Shown: positions 49,545 through 53,414 of the stretch, piece by piece
Layout: each line of letters opens with the position of its first letter
How positions within the stretch are numbered: position 1 is the first letter of the stretch
Assembly (NCBI GenBank): GCA_016213775.1
Contig: JACQZR010000213.1
Coordinates: 1-53,414, forward strand
Direction of reading: 5' to 3'
Length of the DNA stretch: 53,414 bases
Source: Acidobacteriota bacterium
GTDB lineage: Bacteria; Acidobacteriota; Terriglobia; Bryobacterales; Bryobacteraceae
Position numbers and translations under genes: made by a program
Notes under the pieces: generated by a model
Seen by the model: the letters and a program-made list of their open reading frames with translations, nothing else
Database searches by the model: none
Told to the model about the DNA's origin: nothing

Positions 49545-50485
49545 CTTTTCAGGCTAGCACGATACCACTCCAGCGTCAGCCGCAACCCTGCCTCAAAGCT
49601 GAATCGTGGCGCGTGCCCCAGGTCCCGTACCGCTGCCGCCGTGTCCGCCTGCGAGTGGCGCACATCGCCCGCCCGCGCGGGGCCGTACTGCGCCGGGATC
49701 GAAACACCTTCGATCTTCTGCAGCAGAGCCCATGTCTCATTCAGGGTGTACCGGTTCCCATTGCCGGCGTTGTAGAACTTCCCGCTCACTGAAGACGGCG
49801 CATCGGACGCTTTCATGCATAGTTCGGCCACGTCTTCCACAAAAGTGAAGTCCCGCGACTGCTCACCGTCCCCGAAAATCACCGGCGCACGACGCTCCAG
49901 TATCGCCTTGTTGAACAGCGACAACACACCGGAGTACGGGCTCGATGGATCCTGCCGCGGTCCGAAAACGTTGAAGAAACGCAGCGACACCGTCTCCACT
50001 CCAAAACAACAGGAGAACACCTGCGCATAGTACTCGCCCATCAGCTTCTGCGCCGCGTACGGCGACAACGGCGCGGGCCGCATCGACTCCGTTTTGGGCA
50101 GCACCTCCGTATCGCCGTAGGCCGAAGAAGACGCCGCATACACCACCCGCCGCACCCTGCCTGCGTGACAGGCCCGCAGCACATTGAAGGTACCGTTGAT
50201 GTTCACATCATGCGAAGGGATTGGGTCATGAATGGACCTCGGTACCGACGGAATCGCCGCCAGGTGAAACACCGTGTCGGCGCCTTCCACCAGCGGCGCG
50301 ATGGCGCCGTAGTCGCGAATGTCCGCTACCGCCAGCCTCGCCCCATCCACGCCTTCCAGATTCTCTGCTTTCCCGGAAGACAGATTGTCCAGAGCGAATG
50401 CATCCACATCACGAGCGCGCAGCAACGCCCTCATCAGCGCGGAGCCAATAAAACCGGCCCCACCCGTCACTACTATCTTCCTCAT
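49541..50485 (-). CDS. NAD-dependent sugar-nucleotide epimerase/dehydratase
   Basis: This 314-residue extended SDR has VTGGAGFIGSALMRALLRA (NAD loop), VYAASSSAYGDTEVLP (active-site Ser), YAAQKLMGEYYAQVF (YxxxK) and RFFNVFGPRQDPSSPYSGVL (sugar-nucleotide contact). It most resembles UDP-N-acetylglucosamine 4-epimerases of the WbpP/WbgU type. It feeds the adjacent polysaccharide export system. Its ATG overlaps the stop of the isomerase-like gene (ATGA) and its end overlaps the permease start, so the three genes form a tight operon. Confidence 0.88.
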   Translation of the reverse strand: MRKIVVTGGAGFIGSALMRALLRARDVDAFALDNLSSGKAENLEGVDGARLAVADIRDYGAIAPLVEGADTVFHLAAIPSVPRSIHDPIPSHDVNINGTFNVLRACHAGRVRRVVYAASSSAYGDTEVLPKTESMRPAPLSPYAAQKLMGEYYAQVFSCCFGVETVSLRFFNVFGPRQDPSSPYSGVLSLFNKAILERRAPVIFGDGEQSRDFTFVEDVAELCMKASDAPSSVSGKFYNAGNGNRYTLNETWALLQKIEGVSIPAQYGPARAGDVRHSQADTAAAVRDLGHAPRFSFEAGLRLTLEWYRASLKS

Positions 50486-51315
50486 GAAATCCTGTTGATC
50501 TCCCCTTCGAGATAACGTAATGACTCCGTGGCGATCCGTTCAGCGCCGAACGAGAAATCGAACGCTTCCAGCGAAACCCAACGCTGGTAGCCCTTACGGA
50601 GCAGCACTTCAAACACAGGCTTGAAATCGTAGTTCCCCTGACCGCAGTGCTTGCCGTCGAGTTCATTCACGTGAACGTGACGGATGTATTCATAGTAGCG
50701 GTCCACCAGCACCGCATGCGGTTCCACCTCATCAATCGCATTGTGCGAATCGAACATGGTCCGGATGGCCGGGCTGTCGATCTGACGCACAATTCCCACC
50801 GCTTCTTCCAGCGTCTGTACCACGTCGCACTGCGCTTTCGGCAGCGCTTCCACAAGAATCGTCACCCCCCGCGCTTCGGCATGCGGCGCCACTGCCATCA
50901 ACCCGTCCGCGTAGCGTGCTGTTGCTTCCTCTCGCGACGAACCACCAGTTGTCGCGCGCTGAAACGGCGATCCGAAGACCATCACACCGTTCGGGCCCAG
51001 GTCCGCGCACAAATCCACCAAATTGCGAATGTGCCCCCAGCTCTTTTCCCGTAGAGCATCATCCGGCGTGGTGACGTGCAACCCTTTGGGCGCAACCATC
51101 AGCCAGTGCAGGCCAACAAACTCCAGGCCCACAGAGGTCATGATGTCCTTCAGTTCCCTGCGGCGGCCCGCATCGATTTCCGCCGGATCATCGGCCAAGG
51201 TGAAGTGGGCAATCTCGATTCCCGAATACCCGGTCTTTTTCATAAAGCGGCAGGACTCGGCGAAGTCCCAACCCTGGAATGCTTCGTTGCAGATGGCTTG
51301 TCGTAACCGGTGCAT
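50482..51315 (-). CDS. Sugar phosphate isomerase/epimerase (xylose isomerase-like TIM barrel)
   Basis: This 277-residue TIM barrel of the AP-endonuclease-2 family has FMKKTGYSGIEIAHF, GLEFVGLHWLMVAP, GVTILVEALPKAQCDV (catalytic Glu), TMFDSHNAID (metal His/Asp), HVHVNELDGKHCGQGNYDFK and RWVSLEAFDF (second Glu). Such enzymes isomerise or epimerise ketoses or inosose-like sugars with a divalent metal. I placed the start at ATG 51315, which gives MHRLRQAICNEAFQGWDF; the frame is open to 51372. It is the first gene of the export operon and divergent from the RDD fusion gene. Confidence 0.85.
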   Translation of the reverse strand: MHRLRQAICNEAFQGWDFAESCRFMKKTGYSGIEIAHFTLADDPAEIDAGRRRELKDIMTSVGLEFVGLHWLMVAPKGLHVTTPDDALREKSWGHIRNLVDLCADLGPNGVMVFGSPFQRATTGGSSREEATARYADGLMAVAPHAEARGVTILVEALPKAQCDVVQTLEEAVGIVRQIDSPAIRTMFDSHNAIDEVEPHAVLVDRYYEYIRHVHVNELDGKHCGQGNYDFKPVFEVLLRKGYQRWVSLEAFDFSFGAERIATESLRYLEGEINRIS

Positions 51316-51370
51316 GCAGGTTTTAGTGTAACGTTTTGCGCGGTGTAGTCGTACACTGCAAGAAGTAGCC

Positions 51371-53128
51371 ATGAAACTGGAACGGGCCGGCTTTTGGCGA
51401 CGCCTTGCCGCCGCGTGGATCGACTGGTCCCTGATCTATGCCGTCTCCAGTATCCTGATCGCCGTAGCGCGGCTTGTCTCCATACGCGTTTCTCTGGGAC
51501 AGGTTGGCTTGGCTGTGGCCGTGGTGTACGGCGTGGTTTGCCTGAGCCGGTGGGGCGCGACGCCTGGGAAGGCGCTGATGGGAGTGTGGGTCCAGCGGAA
51601 GAACGGACAGGCAATGAGTATCGGAATTGCCTTGCACCGTGAAGGCGCGGCGAAATGGGGCCTCACGGTCGTATTGCCCATCTTGGGCGTCAGGCGGCTG
51701 GCGGACGGCGTTTGGGTCACGTCGATTTTCGATCTGCTGGTGATCCTCCTGGTAATGGCGCTGGTGCTGGTGTATTGGCTGTTCGCGAAGGCGACGTGGT
51801 ACGACCAACTTTCGCGCACTGCCGTCGTGCGCGATGCAGGGCAGGGCGCGCTCAACATGCGGACGGCGTTTGCGGCTGTCGCAGCTATGGTGCTGCTGTG
51901 CGGCGCGAGCAAGGCTACCGAATACTTCCAGAAGGGCTGGATTTCCTGCAATCTAGGGCTGTTCAACAACAGCAAGTCCACCGGGCCTTATGTCGCATTT
52001 CTGAAACAGCCGCATGCTACGCCTATCGACTATGTGATGGGTTTGTTCGACCGCTACGACGTGGTGGTCCTTTGCGAGCGGGCACACACTGAGTTTACGC
52101 AGTGGGAGTATATCTACGATCTGGTGAGCGACGGCCGTTTCATCGACCGGGTCGGCCATGTGTTCACGGAATACGGGTTACGCAACACGCAGCCGGTGCT
52201 GGACGAGTTCATGAACGCGGCGGATCTCAGCGATGCCGATGTAGCTGCCCGCGCGGTGCGGGTGATGCGCGGCATTTCCATATGGCCCTACTGGAACAAT
52301 ACGAATTTCTACGAGTACTTAAAGAACCTGTACCGTTTGAACCAGACCTTGCCCCGCGAGAAGCGCATACAGCATTACTTCACAAACGTTGCTCTGGATT
52401 GGGATACCATCCATTCCCGCCGGGATTTCTACTCCGTCTTGCGCAACAAAGACCGGGAGATGAGCGACATTATCGTCGAAAGAATGACCGACATCGCGGC
52501 CTCCGAACCGAGGAAGAAATGCCTTGTTGTGATGAATTACCGCCATGCCTTCAGCCCGATCAGAAATATGAGGGGAAGGCTGATGGATAACACGGGCCGG
52601 TACTTGTATGAGGCACTTCCAGGAAGAGTCGCGAATGTTCTGCTTGTCAATCTGGTACCAATCGTGGCGACGAACACAGTGGCTGTGATGGCGCCGGTTC
52701 AGGGCGGGGTATGGGACACCGCTTTCCAGGAAGCCGGCAACAGACGGGTTGGCTTTGACATGGCGGGGTCGCCGTTCGGCGCGGACAGGTTTGATCTCTT
52801 TCTTTTCGATCCGACGCTGGCGGCGCGGTATCGATACCAGGACGTGTTCACGGGGTACGTATTCGATCGACCGCTCGACGAACAGTACCCCGAAAGGGGA
52901 ATCCCGGGGTTGTACGATGGCGTTGAACAAATCGTGCTGGAGCGTTCGCGATTGATCGACACCGGCACGTCTGCGTTAGCCGGGAAAATGATCGTGGAAT
53001 TTGCCGCGAAATCCCGGGGCAGGATGTATCACCAGACCAGCCAGACGCTGGTGGAATCATCGCTCCTGGCGGTCGCGGGGCTCGGGTTCCTGATCGCCGG
53101 GATTGCCTTTGGCCTACGCCAGCACTGA
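51371..53128 (+). CDS. RDD membrane domain fused to an erythromycin-esterase-like domain
   Basis: This 585-residue protein has two parts. Residues 1-150 are an RDD domain: RAGFWRRLAAAWIDWSLIYA (Arg and Asp positions), a second helix (QVGLAVAVVYGVV), RWGATPGKALMGVWVQRKNG and a third helix (VILLVMALVLVYWLFAKA). After a further helix (AFAAVAAMVLLCGAS), residues ~200-555 form a soluble domain with DVVVLCERAHTEFTQWEYIY, resembling the His-Glu site of erythromycin-esterase/Tiki-type folds (GERAHG), and CLVVMNYRHAF later. A last helix follows (LAVAGLGFLIAGIAFGL). It is probably a membrane-anchored hydrolase. It starts at ATG 51371, divergent from the isomerase gene. Confidence 0.65.
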   Translation: MKLERAGFWRRLAAAWIDWSLIYAVSSILIAVARLVSIRVSLGQVGLAVAVVYGVVCLSRWGATPGKALMGVWVQRKNGQAMSIGIALHREGAAKWGLTVVLPILGVRRLADGVWVTSIFDLLVILLVMALVLVYWLFAKATWYDQLSRTAVVRDAGQGALNMRTAFAAVAAMVLLCGASKATEYFQKGWISCNLGLFNNSKSTGPYVAFLKQPHATPIDYVMGLFDRYDVVVLCERAHTEFTQWEYIYDLVSDGRFIDRVGHVFTEYGLRNTQPVLDEFMNAADLSDADVAARAVRVMRGISIWPYWNNTNFYEYLKNLYRLNQTLPREKRIQHYFTNVALDWDTIHSRRDFYSVLRNKDREMSDIIVERMTDIAASEPRKKCLVVMNYRHAFSPIRNMRGRLMDNTGRYLYEALPGRVANVLLVNLVPIVATNTVAVMAPVQGGVWDTAFQEAGNRRVGFDMAGSPFGADRFDLFLFDPTLAARYRYQDVFTGYVFDRPLDEQYPERGIPGLYDGVEQIVLERSRLIDTGTSALAGKMIVEFAAKSRGRMYHQTSQTLVESSLLAVAGLGFLIAGIAFGLRQH

Positions 53129-53414
53129 GAGCTGAATAGGTGGGCAGCTATAGGGCTTCAGCGTTCATTGCCGGATAGGGCCTCCCGGGTTGGGCCATGC
53201 ACTCCCCAGTAGACGAGGCAAAAGAGGGCATTTCTACTTTGCCCGACACAGTAATATACTGGTTTGTCAGTGCCAGTGAGGGCTGGTACAATTCACGCCG
53301 AACCCCTGGAGCCGTCGGTGTGCCGTGGATCGAAGCCCAACCCGATTCACGGGGCTTTCGAGTTCGAAGTAGTGTTGCAGGGAGGATGATGAATGGGTCT
53401 TGTCGGTGGGACAC
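53129..53414. other. Right-edge region without a recognised gene
   Basis: The last 286 bp hold no convincing coding sequence. A minus-strand frame is open to the edge but has no known motif. No terminator with a T tract is seen after the RDD gene. Confidence 0.4.

Noticed and set aside
53148-53414. A minus-strand frame open to the right edge
   Set aside because: No motif, no ribosome site visible, and composition unlike neighbouring genes; it cannot be supported as a gene from the window alone.

Overview
The window looks like a chromosomal segment of an Acidobacteriota genome, most like the Bryobacterales/Solibacter group. This rests on GC-rich DNA, a Cna-B/TonB-type outer-membrane protein of about 1,145 residues, a tricorn-type S41 protease, a secreted DUF1080 (3-keto-disaccharide hydrolase) protein, a sulfatase, a PEP-CTERM protein, an alpha-glucan phosphorylase with DUF3417-type N-terminus, and several small palindromic repeats. 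Taxonomy is inferred from gene content only.

Layout. 1-3.3 kb is decayed mobile DNA: a PIN-domain remnant and a tyrosine recombinase broken by three frameshifts and by a 1.9-kb two-gene IS (IS4/IS701-like DDE transposase plus small HTH protein) flanked by a 19-bp direct repeat. 3.5-7.2 kb is accessory: a small membrane protein, the tail of a phosphodiesterase pseudogene, and an overlapping gene pair (Mrr-like nuclease domain protein plus a 199-residue partner) that I regard as a candidate defence module, framed by an imperfect direct repeat. 7.4-9.8 kb holds a DUF1080 protein, a 198-bp tandem duplication and a lineage-type hypothetical protein. 9.9-19.6 kb is a metabolic/proteolytic block: DHDPS-family aldolase, dihydroorotate-dehydrogenase-like flavoprotein, tricorn protease, LacI regulator, ankyrin protein, M28 glutamate-carboxypeptidase-like peptidase and tRNA-His. 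19.7-25.5 kb holds an array of short stem-loops, a RhaD-type aldolase/dehydrogenase fusion, a sulfatase, a zinc sugar-alcohol dehydrogenase and a zinc-ribbon protein. 25.9-36.1 kb is carbohydrate and housekeeping: glucan phosphorylase, an Rrf2 Fe-S regulator, an EamA transporter with an in-frame insertion, a receiver-like protein, GalE, an alpha/beta hydrolase, YchF and MoxR. 36.1-41 kb is accessory again: a ParA-like ATPase, a frameshifted AlbA_2/HATPase protein, a collagen-like secreted protein with a folded-looking leader RNA, and an IS21 remnant. 41-53.4 kb holds a SulP transporter, a Tat-exported HisC-like aminotransferase, a secreted zincin, the TonB/Cna-B protein, a PEP-CTERM protein, a polysaccharide-export permease operon, and an RDD domain fused to an erythromycin-esterase-like domain.

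Most interesting points: (i) the collagen-like gene leader, an 11-bp stem enclosing two GNRA-capped hairpins; (ii) the nuclease/partner pair; (iii) a two-hairpin repeat present three times with compensatory stem changes, one copy translated inside a signal peptide; (iv) the RDD-esterase fusion; (v) in-frame repeat insertions that remodel proteins (EamA transporter, alpha/beta hydrolase, SulP tail). All functional assignments come from reading motifs by eye; no database search was run.
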